In this document: positions 25,195 through 33,908 of the stretch, one piece after another
Position numbering within the stretch: the first letter of the stretch is position 1
Layout of the letters: each line of letters starts with the position of its first letter
Assembly (NCBI RefSeq): GCF_036346855.1
Contig: NZ_CP107841.1
Coordinates: 9,490,001 to 9,554,000 of the forward strand
Source: Streptomyces europaeiscabiei
Lineage (GTDB): Bacteria; Actinomycetota; Actinomycetes; Streptomycetales; Streptomycetaceae
Reading direction: 5' to 3'
DNA length: 64,000 nucleotides
The notes under the pieces: model-generated
The model's input: the letters and a program-made list of their open reading frames with translations, nothing else
Databases searched by the model: none
Told to the model about the DNA's origin: nothing
Translations under genes and position numbers: made by a program

Positions 25195-25917
25195 TCAGGC
25201 GCGGTCGAAGGTGAGGAGGAACTCGATGTCTCCCTCGTCCTCCACCGCGATCCCGCCGAAGTCGGGTGCGTCGATGCCGTAGTCGGCGAAGGTGACCGGA
25301 ATGGAGCCGTTGACCCGGAAGCCGTCGGCGGTGCGCTGGGCGTCGAGGTCGAAGGAGACGGGATTGGTCTCGCCGTGGACGGTCAGCTCGCCCGTGGCCT
25401 CGGCGCTGACCTGCTGGCCCACCTCCGGCGTCGACCCGAAGTCGACGGGCTCGGTGAGCTCGAAGGTGGCCTCGGGGTACCCCTCGGTGTTCATGACCCG
25501 GCCGCGGAACTGGCCGTCGCGCTGGTCGGAGTCGCTCTTCACCGAGGCCAGGTCGACGGTGAAGGATCCGCTGACGGCCCGGTTGCCCTCGATCTCCAGC
25601 TCGCCGGTGACCTCCTCGGTGCGGCCCACCGCCGTGACGTTCTGGCCGAAGAGGATCTCGTCGACCCGGTAACCGGCCTGCGAGCCGCCGCCCACCCGCC
25701 AGGCGCCCTCGACACCCTCCTGCCCGGCCTGTTCCCCGGAACCTGAGGAACTGCCGGAGGAATCCGAGCCTGGCGGGCTGTCGAGCGAGAGGGCGGCCGG
25801 TGGCTCGTCCTGGACGTAGTTGATGTAGACGTAGGGGCCCGCCGTGCCCAGCACGGCGGCGGTGGCCGCACCGGCGATGAGCCAGCGCTTCCAGTGCCTG
25901 CGGAAACTGCCTGCCAT
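25195..25917 (-). CDS. YceI-family protein with N-terminal membrane anchor
   Basis: A 240-residue protein. Residues about 12-34 form a single membrane-anchoring helix, followed by a Ser/Gly-rich linker (SGSSSGSGEQ) and a YceI lipocalin-like barrel from about 72 (WRVGGGSQAGYRVDEIL) to the end (DIEFLLTFDRA). YceI barrels bind long isoprenoid or amphipathic molecules. It would display the domain outside the cytoplasmic membrane. An AT-rich promoter/operator precedes it, so a MarR-type regulator may control it. Not linked to its neighbours. Confidence 0.88.
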   Translation of the reverse strand: MAGSFRRHWKRWLIAGAATAAVLGTAGPYVYINYVQDEPPAALSLDSPPGSDSSGSSSGSGEQAGQEGVEGAWRVGGGSQAGYRVDEILFGQNVTAVGRTEEVTGELEIEGNRAVSGSFTVDLASVKSDSDQRDGQFRGRVMNTEGYPEATFELTEPVDFGSTPEVGQQVSAEATGELTVHGETNPVSFDLDAQRTADGFRVNGSIPVTFADYGIDAPDFGGIAVEDEGDIEFLLTFDRA

Positions 25918-25927
25918 GGTGTCTCCC

Positions 25928-25967
25928 TAAGTATTTTAGACTTTCAACTGAAGTTTCAAGTATTTGG
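25928..25967 (-). promoter_or_regulatory. AT-rich promoter/operator of the YceI gene
   Basis: In a strongly GC-rich setting this 40-bp patch is AT-rich. Read on the minus strand it has two TTGAAA boxes 11 bp apart, TGAA-AC-TTCA with near dyad symmetry, and TAAAAT before the gene. It could serve as promoter and MarR-type operator. Confidence 0.55.
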
Positions 25968-26043
25968 TCGGGGGTCGGCGCCTGGGCGGAAGGGCTGCTA
26001 CGGGTGTCCGCGGGCTCGGTCGTGGTCGGCGAGCGGCGTGAGG

Positions 26044-27009
26044 TCAGCCCAGGAGCTGCTCGGAGACCTGCCAGAGTCGCTCGGCCGCCTCCGGGTCCAG
26101 GGCGTGCGGCGCGACCCCGGTGTTGGTGCCCGGCTGGTGCGGTGGGGCCTCGTCGCAGTCCTCGAAGTACCGGCCGCTGATGCCGTCGAGCAAGGGTGAG
26201 GCGGCCAGCAGGACGGAGGTCGCGGCGCCCTGTTCGACCGATTTGAAAGACATCTCGGGCAGGGGCGTTCCTTCACCGAGGAGGGCTTGCAGGTGGGTCA
26301 TGAACAGGCCCATCTGCGCTTCGTCCATGTAGCGCCCCAGGTTGGTCCGGATTCCGCCGGGCATCAGCGCGTTGGCCGTGATCCCGTCGTCGGCCCATCG
26401 CCGGCCGGCCTCGACCGCGAACAGCACGTTGGCCGTCTTGGACTGCCCGTACGCCAGCCACGGGTCGTAGGGCCGCTCGGTGAAGTGGAGGTCGTCGAAG
26501 ACGACGGGCGAGAACAGGTGCCCGCTGGAACTCACGGACACCACGCGGGCGCCGCCGGCCCCGGCGAGTGCGCCGTGCAGTCCGGTGGTCAGGGCGAAGT
26601 GCCCCAGGTGGTTGGTGGCGAACTGCAGCTCCCAGCCCTGGGGTGTGCGGCTCTCCGGGGCAGCCATGACCCCCGCGTTGTTGACCAGGATGTGCAGCGG
26701 ACCCTGCCACGCGGCCGTGAACCCGCGGACGGATGCCGGATCGGTCAGGTCCAGCGTGGCGACCCGTACGCCTTCGTTACCGGTGGTGGCCCGGATGGCC
26801 TCGGCGGTGCGGTGGCCGGCCTCGGTGTCCCGTACGGCGAGCGTGACCTCCGCGCCGGCGTCGGCGAGCGCCCGGGCGGTCTCCACACCGATGCCGGACG
26901 CGGCCCCGGTGACGACGGCGCGGCGGCCCGTGAGGTCGATGTCCGCGATGACGTCGGAAGCCGTGGACCGGCTGGTGAACGGAGTGGTGATGCCTGTCCT
27001 CGTGGCCAT
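26044..27009 (-). CDS. SDR oxidoreductase (retinol-dehydrogenase/WWOX-like)
   Basis: A 321-residue atypically long SDR. TGAASGIG lies near residue 36, NNAG near 118 and the Tyr/Lys pair in LAYGQSKTANVLF. The GRYFEDCDEAPP stretch and PEAAERLWQVSEQLL ending are typical of the actinobacterial group annotated as light-dependent protochlorophyllide-reductase or retinol-dehydrogenase-like. It is divergent from a TetR gene, with two CGGAGG palindromes between them. The substrate is unknown, probably an aldehyde/ketone whose presence is sensed by that TetR. Confidence 0.9.
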   Translation of the reverse strand: MATRTGITTPFTSRSTASDVIADIDLTGRRAVVTGAASGIGVETARALADAGAEVTLAVRDTEAGHRTAEAIRATTGNEGVRVATLDLTDPASVRGFTAAWQGPLHILVNNAGVMAAPESRTPQGWELQFATNHLGHFALTTGLHGALAGAGGARVVSVSSSGHLFSPVVFDDLHFTERPYDPWLAYGQSKTANVLFAVEAGRRWADDGITANALMPGGIRTNLGRYMDEAQMGLFMTHLQALLGEGTPLPEMSFKSVEQGAATSVLLAASPLLDGISGRYFEDCDEAPPHQPGTNTGVAPHALDPEAAERLWQVSEQLLG

Positions 27010-27042
27010 TCTCGCAATGCTCCCTGTTTGCTACGCTCGAAG

Positions 27043-27087
27043 CGGAGGTGCCTCCGGTTGCTTGAACCCTAAACGGAGGGCCCTCCG
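27043..27087. promoter_or_regulatory. two TetR operators between SDR and tetR
   Basis: CGGAGG-TG-CCTCCG (27043-27056) and CGGAGGGCCCTCCG (27074-27087) are both perfect palindromes with identical 6-bp arms, 31 bp apart (three helical turns). They fill the 100-bp divergent intergenic region and would let one TetR dimer pair repress both genes. Confidence 0.85.
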
Positions 27088-27109
27088 ATTGTCCAGAGGA
27101 AGGAAAGCT

Positions 27110-27685
27110 GTGACCAGCACCACACGTGGACTGCGTGCCGACGCGAGACGCAACCGGGAACGCCTGCTCGAAGTCGCGGGGCGCGCGTTCTCCGAGGTCG
27201 GCACGGACGCGTCCCTCGAGGCCATCGCCAAGGACGCCGGCGTGGGCATCGGAACGCTCTACCGGCACTTCCCCACCCGCGAGGCCCTGATCGAGGCCGC
27301 CTACCGCAACGAACTCGCCCGGGTCTGCGACAGCGCCACGGAACTGCTCGCACAGCTCCCTCCCGACCAGGCCATGCGGCAGTGGATGGACCTGTTCATC
27401 GACTACCTGGCGGTCAAGCAGGGCATGGCGGACGCGCTGAAGGCCGTCATCGCCTCCGGCGACGAGGATCCGTTCGCCGAAAGTCTGGAACGGATCAGCA
27501 CCGCCATCAGCACCCTGCTGCACGCCGGGGCCGAAGTGGGGGTTCTGCGCTCGGACGTGGACCCCCTGGACGTCGGCTTCAGCCTCGGCGGTGTTCTGCT
27601 GATCACCAGCGACAAAGGGCTGCGCGACCGCGCGGGCCGCATGCTCGACCTCCTGCTCGACGGGCTCCGCTACCGCTCCGGCTGA
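27110..27685 (+). CDS. TetR-family regulator of the divergent SDR gene
   Basis: A 191-residue TetR protein. HTH: ASLEAIAKDAGVGIGTLYRHFPTREALIEA. The C-terminal domain (PPDQAMRQWMDLFIDYLAVKQG, then DPFAESLERISTAI) matches the group that represses adjacent oxidoreductase genes. GTG 27110 has a GGAAGG site; an open frame further upstream is antisense to the SDR and is rejected. It presumably binds the two palindromes at 27043-27087, repressing itself and the SDR. Confidence 0.92.
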   Translation: MTSTTRGLRADARRNRERLLEVAGRAFSEVGTDASLEAIAKDAGVGIGTLYRHFPTREALIEAAYRNELARVCDSATELLAQLPPDQAMRQWMDLFIDYLAVKQGMADALKAVIASGDEDPFAESLERISTAISTLLHAGAEVGVLRSDVDPLDVGFSLGGVLLITSDKGLRDRAGRMLDLLLDGLRYRSG

Positions 27686-28219
27686 CGCGCCCCGGTGCGA
27701 AGGGTGTCCAGGACAGGCCTCGTCGCGCGGCACACCCGTGCCGGGAGCACCAGGGCCCTTCTGGCCGTCGGGCTCCGTTCGGTCGCGAGACCCACACCGG
27801 AGGAGACCCGGCCCGCGGTCCACGCCGGAACGGGTCGCACGCGTCTCCCGCCACAGCGCCGAGCGACCTGCGTTCTTCCCTCGCCGGAAGGGGCTCGGCG
27901 TGCGCTCCCGCAGGGGCGGAACCGACTCCGGACGCGTCCGACAGCGCACCAACCACTCAGGAAACGGCGAACCGGAGAACACCGAGCGGCTGGGCGTACA
28001 CAGCAAGCACCACGAGATCGCCTCCATGGACGCGGGGGCGGTTGCCCATCGTCGTGAACCGCGCAGGTCATCCACGAGGCCGTCGTCACGCCGCCGTTCG
28101 GGGCTCCGACCAGCAGATCGAGCGTCATGTCGATCACGCCGGCGGAAACCCCGAGCAGTCGATCCAGCACCCTGTCGCTCCCACGTCACCAGCGTCGGCC
28201 GGTCAGGACTGACGGTGCA
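27686..28219. other. 534-bp gap without a recognisable gene
   Basis: Several open frames exist on both strands but all have the arginine-rich, low-complexity look of chance frames in GC-rich DNA. No ribosome site, family motif or stem-loop stood out. It separates the TetR gene from the convergent end of the LigAB operon. Confidence 0.5.
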
Positions 28220-29068
28220 TCACCGGCTCAGGTTCTCGAACAACACCATGCCGGCCGCCGTGTTGGACGCGGGTACGTGGTAGGTCTCGTGCACACGTCG
28301 GATCCGTGGCCCCAACGCACCGCGCATGATCAGCCACATGATGAGTTCGATGCCCTCGGAGCCGGCTTCGCGGATGTACTCCTCGCGCGTCAGCGCGGCC
28401 AGCTTCGCAGGGTCGTGCTCGATGGCGTCCAGGAACATGCGGTCGAAGTCCTGGTTTATCAGTCCCGCGCGGGCGCCCGCGAGCTGGTGGGACATGCCGC
28501 CCGTACCGAAGACGGCGACCTTGAGGTCCTCGGGGTAGGACCGGATCGCCTCGCCGAGCGCGCGGCCGAGGGCCAGGCACCGTGCGGCGGTCGGCTGCGG
28601 GTACTGGATGACGTTCACCAGGAGGGGCACCACCGCGCAGGGCCAGCGTTCGCCGGGATCGGGGCAGTACACCGACAGGGGAACGGTCAGGCCGTGGTCG
28701 ACGTCGAGTTCCTGATAGACGGTGAGGTCGAAGGAGGCGTCGATCAGGCTGTTGACGAGGTGGTCGGAGAACTCGGGAGCGCCTGTGACCGCGGGAACCG
28801 GGCGGCTGCCCCATCCCTCGTCCGCCACCCGGTACGACTCCGCCGTTCCGAGCGCGAAGGTCGGCGTGACGCTCATGTCCACGGCGTTGGCGTGGTCGTT
28901 GTAGACGATGACCGCGATGTCGGGAGTGTGCCGGGCCATCCACTCCCGGGCCGGCGCGTATCCGTCGAACAGCGGCTTCCAGTAGGGGTCCTCGATCTTC
29001 CCATGGTCCATGGCCGCACCGATCGACGGCACGTGCGATGTGGCCAGACCCCATATCACCTCAGCCAA
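28220..29068 (-). CDS. ligB: LigB-type catalytic subunit of extradiol (4,5-) dioxygenase
   Basis: A 282-residue class III (LigB) ring-cleaving dioxygenase. Fe(II) ligands are visible as His12 in ATSHVPSIG and His59 in YNDHANA, and the conserved DVDHGLTVPLS loop is present. FGTGGMSHQLAG carries the second-sphere His typical of protocatechuate 4,5-dioxygenase beta chains. It overlaps the small LigA gene upstream by 8 bp, matching the two-subunit alpha/beta organisation. It would open protocatechuate, gallate or a methylated relative next to the hydroxyls. Confidence 0.92.
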   Translation of the reverse strand: MAEVIWGLATSHVPSIGAAMDHGKIEDPYWKPLFDGYAPAREWMARHTPDIAVIVYNDHANAVDMSVTPTFALGTAESYRVADEGWGSRPVPAVTGAPEFSDHLVNSLIDASFDLTVYQELDVDHGLTVPLSVYCPDPGERWPCAVVPLLVNVIQYPQPTAARCLALGRALGEAIRSYPEDLKVAVFGTGGMSHQLAGARAGLINQDFDRMFLDAIEHDPAKLAALTREEYIREAGSEGIELIMWLIMRGALGPRIRRVHETYHVPASNTAAGMVLFENLSR

Positions 29069-29417
29069 AGCTCCGCCCTCCCGCTTTCAGTGCCTGCGCG
29101 AACTCCTCGGTGGTCATGCCGGTGAACACCCCGCCGAGGTACTGCATGGATCTCTGGTCGACCATGGCGAGCTTGAAGACGTAGAAGATGGAGCCGCCCA
29201 GCTCCATCATCCGGTTCCAGTCCCGTCGCAGGACGGCGTCCCGCTGCTGGACCGTGAGTCCGTACGTCTCGCAGTACGCCGCTTCGTCGGCTTTGAACTT
29301 CTCCCGGTTCTCGGCCTCCTTGAGGGAACCGCAGAGCCGGTTGAGGGCTCGGGCGCGTCGGCTTTCCGCGGCGTCGAAGACGTAGGTTCCCGGGACCTGG
29401 GGTGTCATGCCGTTCAT
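29061..29417 (-). CDS. ligA: LigA-type small subunit of extradiol dioxygenase
   Basis: A 118-residue all-helical subunit. LNRLCGSLKEAENREKFKAD and MELGGSIFYVFKLAMVDQRS (shortened to key parts: GGSIFYVFKL) are characteristic of protocatechuate 4,5-dioxygenase alpha chains, which cap the active site. Two starts are possible, 29417 and 29408. The following ligB overlaps its end by 8 bp, indicating coupled synthesis in equal amounts. Confidence 0.9.
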   Translation of the reverse strand: MNGMTPQVPGTYVFDAAESRRARALNRLCGSLKEAENREKFKADEAAYCETYGLTVQQRDAVLRRDWNRMMELGGSIFYVFKLAMVDQRSMQYLGGVFTGMTTEEFAQALKAGGRSFG

Positions 29418-29448
29418 TCGTTCCTCTCCTCTCCCGTGGTGTCGCCGG

Positions 29449-30201
29449 TCAGTGCAGGAGCCCGCCGCCGTCGCAGACGAGTGTCTGGCCGGTGACCATG
29501 ACCGCGTCGGGGGACGCGAGATAGGAGACGAGGCCGGCGAAGTGCTCCGGGGTGACGAACTCCTCGATCGCCTGTCGGCGCATGGTCGCGGCGAACACCT
29601 CGTCGTCGGAGTGCGCCCGGGTGCCCGGAGTGGCCACCTGCGCGGGTGCCACCGCGTTGACGGTGATCCGGTGCTCGCCCAGCTCGCGGGCCATGACCCG
29701 CGTCATGCCGACGAGTGCGCCCTTGCTGGCCACGTAGGCGATCTGGCCTGGCGCTCCCGTGAAGAAGGTGCGGGACGCGACATTGATCACCCGCCCTCGG
29801 TACGGGCTTGCGCTCAGCCAGGGCACACAGGCCTGCACCATGAGCAGCGGGCCGACGGCGTTGACGGCGAAGAACCGGTGCAGTTCCTCCGGGGTCGTCT
29901 CCAGCAGTGGTGCCCGGCCGGAGAGCAGTCCCGCGTTGTTGACGAGTACATCGATCCGGCCACCGCCGTACGTCTCGGCGATCTCCGTCACGGCCTGGCG
30001 GGTCGCGGCCGGATCTGTGACGTCGCAACGCCAGGCCCGGACACCCGGAGTCGGGTCCGTGTCGTCCATCTCGGCGATGTCCAGGGCGGCGACCGTGAAT
30101 CCGTCCTCGGCCAGTCTGCGGGCGACGGCGAGCCCCAGGCCACCGGCGGCACCTGTGACCACCGCGACCCGTGGGCTCCGACCGTCAGGGCCGACGGTCA
30201 C
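29449..30201 (-). CDS. SDR-family dehydrogenase of the meta-cleavage operon
   Basis: A 250-residue SDR from GTG 30201, preceded by AGGAGAAGG. It has TGAAGGLG (about 17-24), NNAG (about 91-94) and catalytic Tyr/Lys in IAYVASKGA, with a VCDGGGLLH ending. The start overlaps the stop of the muconolactone-isomerase-like gene by 4 bp. In this context it might oxidise a diol or semialdehyde of the pathway, in place of the LigC dehydrogenase, but nothing in the sequence fixes the substrate. Confidence 0.9.
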   Translation of the reverse strand: MTVGPDGRSPRVAVVTGAAGGLGLAVARRLAEDGFTVAALDIAEMDDTDPTPGVRAWRCDVTDPAATRQAVTEIAETYGGGRIDVLVNNAGLLSGRAPLLETTPEELHRFFAVNAVGPLLMVQACVPWLSASPYRGRVINVASRTFFTGAPGQIAYVASKGALVGMTRVMARELGEHRITVNAVAPAQVATPGTRAHSDDEVFAATMRRQAIEEFVTPEHFAGLVSYLASPDAVMVTGQTLVCDGGGLLH

Positions 30202-30479
30202 GGCGCCTTCTCCTGCGGATGGGTGGCGAGCGCCTCGACGGTGATGTCCATCCATTTCCACATGGGCAGGGAGACCAGAGCGTCGTGCAGTTCCGCCGGA
30301 TCGGCTGCTTCGTACAGGCCGATGGTCGCGTTGCGGCCCGGAACCCGCCACAGCCGCTTGAGGATTCCCGACTCCCTGAGCTGCATGGCCCGTTCGCGCT
30401 CGCCCTTGCGCAGGGTCTCGCGTACGTCGTCGGGCGTGTTGGGGGGCAGCGTGTTCTCGGTACGGACGAGGAATTCCAT
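30198..30479 (-). CDS. muconolactone delta-isomerase-like protein
   Basis: A 93-residue protein, the size of the ferredoxin-fold muconolactone isomerase (CatC) family. MEFLVRTENTLP at the start, LWRVPGRNATIGLYEA and LHDALVSLPMWKWMDITVEAL are diagnostic. CatC normally acts in the ortho pathway, yet here it sits in a LigAB operon, so it may isomerise or tautomerise a different intermediate, for example an oxalomesaconate tautomer. The gene is tightly packed between the hydrolase (19 bp) and SDR (overlap). Confidence 0.87.
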   Translation of the reverse strand: MEFLVRTENTLPPNTPDDVRETLRKGERERAMQLRESGILKRLWRVPGRNATIGLYEAADPAELHDALVSLPMWKWMDITVEALATHPQEKAP

Positions 30480-30497
30480 GGGGCGTTCCTTCAGGGG

Positions 30498-31214
30498 TCA
30501 GGCTGCCGCGATCTCCAGCAGCAGTTCGGCCAGTCGGCCCGGGGCGGTGACCATGGCCTCGTGGCCGGTGGCGATCTCGTGGACCGGCCAGCCACGGGCG
30601 GCGGCACGCTCGGCGTGCGGGGTGAACACCCGCATCCAGTCGGTGCACTCGATGAAGGCGCCGGGTACGTGGTCGGCCTTCCCGGTGAGACGGAGGGGTT
30701 CGGTGTAGGTCAGCCAGGGGTGTGGGGTCAGCCGGGGGCCGAGCCAGTCCAGGTCCGACTGTTCCTCGACACCCAGCACACTCAGCGAGCGCACCGGGAT
30801 GAGCCAGCCGAAGCCGGGGCCGGCCACGGACTCCCGGTAGTGCCCGGCGATGCGTTCGGGAAGGAGGTCGATCGCCGCGTCCTTGTCGTCGCCGACGAAG
30901 GCGTCGAGGTGCACGCGCCGGGCCAGCCGCTCGGGGATCCGGTCCGCGACGCCGGTGACGACCTGGCCGGCGTAGCTGTGCCCGACGAGGACCACGTCCC
31001 GGGCGTCGTGGGCCTCGATCAGCGCCACGACGTCCTGGATGTGGGTGCTGAGCCCGACCTGCGGGCTGAGCAGATGGGCGCGGTCGCTCACCCCGGTCAG
31101 CGTGGGGGAGTGCACTTCGTGCCCGGCCGCACGCAGCAGCGGTGTGACGTGTTGCCATACCCATCCGCCGTGCCAGGCTCCGTGGAGCAGTACGAAGACG
31201 TGGCGGCCGCTCAT
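30498..31214 (-). CDS. alpha/beta hydrolase (salicylate-esterase / hydroxynitrile-lyase-like)
   Basis: A 238-residue compact alpha/beta hydrolase. FVLLHGAWHGGWVW (about 7-20) gives the oxyanion hole, Ser80 in LVGHSYAGQV the nucleophile, and GHEAMVTAP the C-terminal His. This plant-methylesterase-like group cleaves small aromatic methyl esters or lactones. It overlaps the Rieske oxygenase by 4 bp. It may hydrolyse an aromatic ester substrate or a pyrone/lactone intermediate, in place of LigI. Confidence 0.88.
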   Translation of the reverse strand: MSGRHVFVLLHGAWHGGWVWQHVTPLLRAAGHEVHSPTLTGVSDRAHLLSPQVGLSTHIQDVVALIEAHDARDVVLVGHSYAGQVVTGVADRIPERLARRVHLDAFVGDDKDAAIDLLPERIAGHYRESVAGPGFGWLIPVRSLSVLGVEEQSDLDWLGPRLTPHPWLTYTEPLRLTGKADHVPGAFIECTDWMRVFTPHAERAAARGWPVHEIATGHEAMVTAPGRLAELLLEIAAA

Positions 31215-32269
31215 ACGGACGCCCTGCTGTGAGGGATGCGGGCGCCTTGCTGTGCGCGCTGTTCGCGGGCGAGCATCTTCGCCACCGCACGGCGTCCGCG
31301 GAGGGCGGCGAGGTCGGACTTGATGCTGGACTCGGCGGTGCCGCCCGGATCGGTGGCGTACATGATCTCCTGCGCCTCCAGGGCGTCGACGTCCTCCTGC
31401 ATCACGGCGAGTTGCTGCTCGTGCTGGAACTTCGTGAGCTCCTGGTCGTCGATGAGGTAGTCGCGGCCCAGTGCGTAGAAGTCGTGCGTCTCGTTGCCGC
31501 GCCCCGGTGTCATCCCGTAGAGCACCTTCATGTGGAAGCCGTCAGGCTCCTCGGTGCCGGTGGCCGCGACGCGGATGTTGAGGACGAAGATGCCCGGCGG
31601 GTAGAAGTCGCCGTCCTGCCAACGGTCCACAGGAGAGGTCAGCCCGCAGGACTTCTCGTAGAACGGAGGGGCCTCGATGCCGATCATGCGTCGGCTGAAG
31701 CCGACCCGGTCGCCGTCCACGGTCACGTCGATCGGGGTCGCGGCAACGGCGGCGTTGCCGATGCTCGTCGGATGCAGGAACGTCTCATGGGTGAGGTCGA
31801 GCAGGTTCTCCAGGAGCAGCATGTGCCGTGCCTTCAGCGGGACGACGCCGTGCACATGGGTCCAGCTCGGGTCGGTCAGCCACGAGGTGTCGGGCAGCAG
31901 GCTCTCGTCGGCCAGTTCGGGGTCCCCGGGCCAGATCCATAGGGCACCGTCCCGCTCGACCAGGGGAAACCGGCGCAGTGCCGCCTTGGGTCGGTCGGCC
32001 TGCTCGGCGACCCCGACGCACACGCCCTGGCCGTCGAAGCGGTAGCCGTGGTAGTCGCACTGGAGGGTTCCGTCGTCGTCGAGGTGGCCCAGCGACAGCG
32101 GGTACTTGCGGTGGGGGCAGCGGTCCTCGACGGCCGTGACGGTCCGGTCGGGCAGCCGGTAGAAGCAGACCGGGATGTCGGTGATCCAGCGCTGTTTGAG
32201 GGTTCGGCCGATCTCGTCGGACCAGGCTCCCAGGTACCAGCCGTTGCGCACATGCTGTGTCAATGTCAT
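31211..32269 (-). CDS. Rieske non-haem iron oxygenase (aromatic O-demethylase type)
   Basis: A 352-residue terminal oxygenase. Rieske ligands are Cys51-x-His53 and Cys71-x2-His74 (RCPHRKYPLSLG and QCDYHGY). The mononuclear iron site is ENLLDLTHETFLH, with Asp158, His161 and His166. Size and motif spacing match vanillate O-demethylase and phthalate-dioxygenase-type homomultimers lacking a beta subunit. Its reductase partner is encoded just upstream (32390). The likely reaction is O-demethylation of a methoxylated aromatic acid, giving a diol or triol for LigAB. Confidence 0.92.
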   Translation of the reverse strand: MTLTQHVRNGWYLGAWSDEIGRTLKQRWITDIPVCFYRLPDRTVTAVEDRCPHRKYPLSLGHLDDDGTLQCDYHGYRFDGQGVCVGVAEQADRPKAALRRFPLVERDGALWIWPGDPELADESLLPDTSWLTDPSWTHVHGVVPLKARHMLLLENLLDLTHETFLHPTSIGNAAVAATPIDVTVDGDRVGFSRRMIGIEAPPFYEKSCGLTSPVDRWQDGDFYPPGIFVLNIRVAATGTEEPDGFHMKVLYGMTPGRGNETHDFYALGRDYLIDDQELTKFQHEQQLAVMQEDVDALEAQEIMYATDPGGTAESSIKSDLAALRGRRAVAKMLAREQRAQQGARIPHSRASV

Positions 32270-32389
32270 CGCGGGTCCTTTCTTCGGCGTCGGCCGTCCG
32301 GCTCGGGCGTGTGCCGGGTCGGTGATGGGTACTGAGGTGCACCGGTCCGCTTGCGACCGACAGGGCGCCGCCCGGACCGAGTCGGGGTG

Positions 32390-33436
32390 TCAGAGATCCA
32401 GGACGAGGCGTCCGCCGAGCGCCCGGGAGACGCAGATCAGCATCGTGTCGTTCGCGGCGCGCTCGTCCTCGGTGAGCAGTGAGTCGCGGTGGTCGACCTC
32501 GCCCTCCAGGACGGAGGTCTCGCACGAGCCGCAGATGCCTTCCTCGCACGAGGACAGGACAGGAACGCCCGCCTGCTCCACGGCCTTGAGGACCGACAGG
32601 CCGGGCGGCACGGTCACTGTGGTCCCGGACGCCCGCAGTTCCACCTCGATCGACTGCTCGGCCGTGTCGTCGGCGGGCTGTCGGACGGCCGCCGCGGCGA
32701 ACCGCTCGATGTTCAGCGCACCGGTCGGCCAGTCGGCGCAGTGCGCTTCGACCGCGTCGATGAGCCCTGCGGGGCCGCAGCAGTACACCAGGGTGGACGG
32801 GTCGGGATCGCCGAGGAAGCCGGCGAGGTCGAGCAGTCCGTGCTCGTCCTGCGGCCGCACTGCCACGCGCGCGCCGTGGCCCTCCAGTTCGGGCAGGAAC
32901 GCCATGGAGGAGCGTGTGCGGCCACCGTAGAGCAGGGACCACTCGGCCCCGGCGGCGTCGGCCTCGGCGATCATCGGGAGCAAGGGGGTGATGCCGATAC
33001 CGCCGCCGACGAACAGGTATCGGGCGGCGGGCCGCAGCGGGAAGTTGTTGCGCGGGCCGCGCACCCGAAGTTCGCCGCCCTCCTCGACGTGGTCGTGGAT
33101 CCACTGCGATCCGCCGCGCCCGCCGGGCTCCCGGAGCACCGCGACACGCCAATGAGCCGTGTCTCCCACCGGGCCGCACAGCGAGTACTGCCGGGTGGCG
33201 CCCGTGGGCAGGACGACGTCGATGTGCGCGCCCGGCTGCCAGACCGGCAGCGGTTCGCCCGAACTCGCCGCGAGCTCCAGCGACACGACGTCGTCCGCCA
33301 CCGCCTGCCGGGCCAGCACCGTGACGGTGCCTTCGAACTCGGTGCCGCGCCGGGTCCCGGACGGCGTTCCGGCCGCGGCGGAACCGAGAGGGTGCGTGTC
33401 CGGGGCGGTGGCTGATGGGCTCGTCACGTTCGTCAT
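32390..33436 (-). CDS. oxygenase reductase (FMN/NAD + C-terminal 2Fe-2S, VanB-like)
   Basis: A 348-residue phthalate-dioxygenase-reductase-type protein. Order: flavin barrel with RQYSLCG (about 90-96), nucleotide domain with GGGIGITPLLPM and YCCGP, and a plant-type 2Fe-2S domain with Cys297, Cys302, Cys305 and Cys335. It passes electrons from NAD(P)H to the Rieske oxygenase next door. An N-terminal tail of about 35 Ser/Thr/Pro-rich residues is longer than usual, so a later start is possible. It resembles the reductase half of the P450 fusion at 52313. Confidence 0.92.
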   Translation of the reverse strand: MTNVTSPSATAPDTHPLGSAAAGTPSGTRRGTEFEGTVTVLARQAVADDVVSLELAASSGEPLPVWQPGAHIDVVLPTGATRQYSLCGPVGDTAHWRVAVLREPGGRGGSQWIHDHVEEGGELRVRGPRNNFPLRPAARYLFVGGGIGITPLLPMIAEADAAGAEWSLLYGGRTRSSMAFLPELEGHGARVAVRPQDEHGLLDLAGFLGDPDPSTLVYCCGPAGLIDAVEAHCADWPTGALNIERFAAAAVRQPADDTAEQSIEVELRASGTTVTVPPGLSVLKAVEQAGVPVLSSCEEGICGSCETSVLEGEVDHRDSLLTEDERAANDTMLICVSRALGGRLVLDL

Positions 33437-33569
33437 CTCCTCGGTACGGTCGGCAGGGCGGGCCGCGCGGTGTCGGTGGCGGCACGATCGACGCTAGCCA
33501 CCGCAGGATGCCCAGGTCATCGCTCGAATGACCGGACCGGGGCGGCGTATGGTCGTGGCCCGGACTACG

Positions 33570-33908
33570 TCATCCGTCGCGCGGGCCGGGCAGGTCGTCG
33601 TCCCCGCCTGCCTGCGGGGCCTGGTCGAGGTGGATCCGCACCTGGCGGTCGTCCTCGCTCCAGAGGGCTTCCACGACGGCGTGCAGCCGTGCGACGTCGG
33701 TGCGCCACATCACCACGCCGTAACGGTCGTCGCGTGTGAGTGCGTCCTCGGGGACGGCCTCGGCCAACAGACTCCGGGGGTCGTACGTTCCGGCGGTTCC
33801 GTGCGCCCTGTCGGTTTCGTCCGTGAACTGCACGTACAGGGACGTGTCGAGGAAGGGAACCCAGACGTGAGTGGCCTCACGGGCACCCGTCGCGTTGTGC
33901 GCCGTCAT
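33570..33908 (-). CDS. 112-residue protein of unknown function in the meta-cleavage operon
   Basis: ATG 33908 overlaps the TGA of the GalB-like gene (ATGA), so it is coupled to it and very likely real. The sequence (THVWVPFLDTSLYVQFTDE, YGVVMWRTDVARLHAVVEAL) is well-balanced and globular, with alternating beta and helix, an acidic, disordered tail after about residue 95, and no membrane helix or metal cluster. I do not recognise a family. Its fixed place between hydratase and oxygenase reductase suggests a pathway-specific role. Confidence 0.75.
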   Translation of the reverse strand: MTAHNATGAREATHVWVPFLDTSLYVQFTDETDRAHGTAGTYDPRSLLAEAVPEDALTRDDRYGVVMWRTDVARLHAVVEALWSEDDRQVRIHLDQAPQAGGDDDLPGPRDG

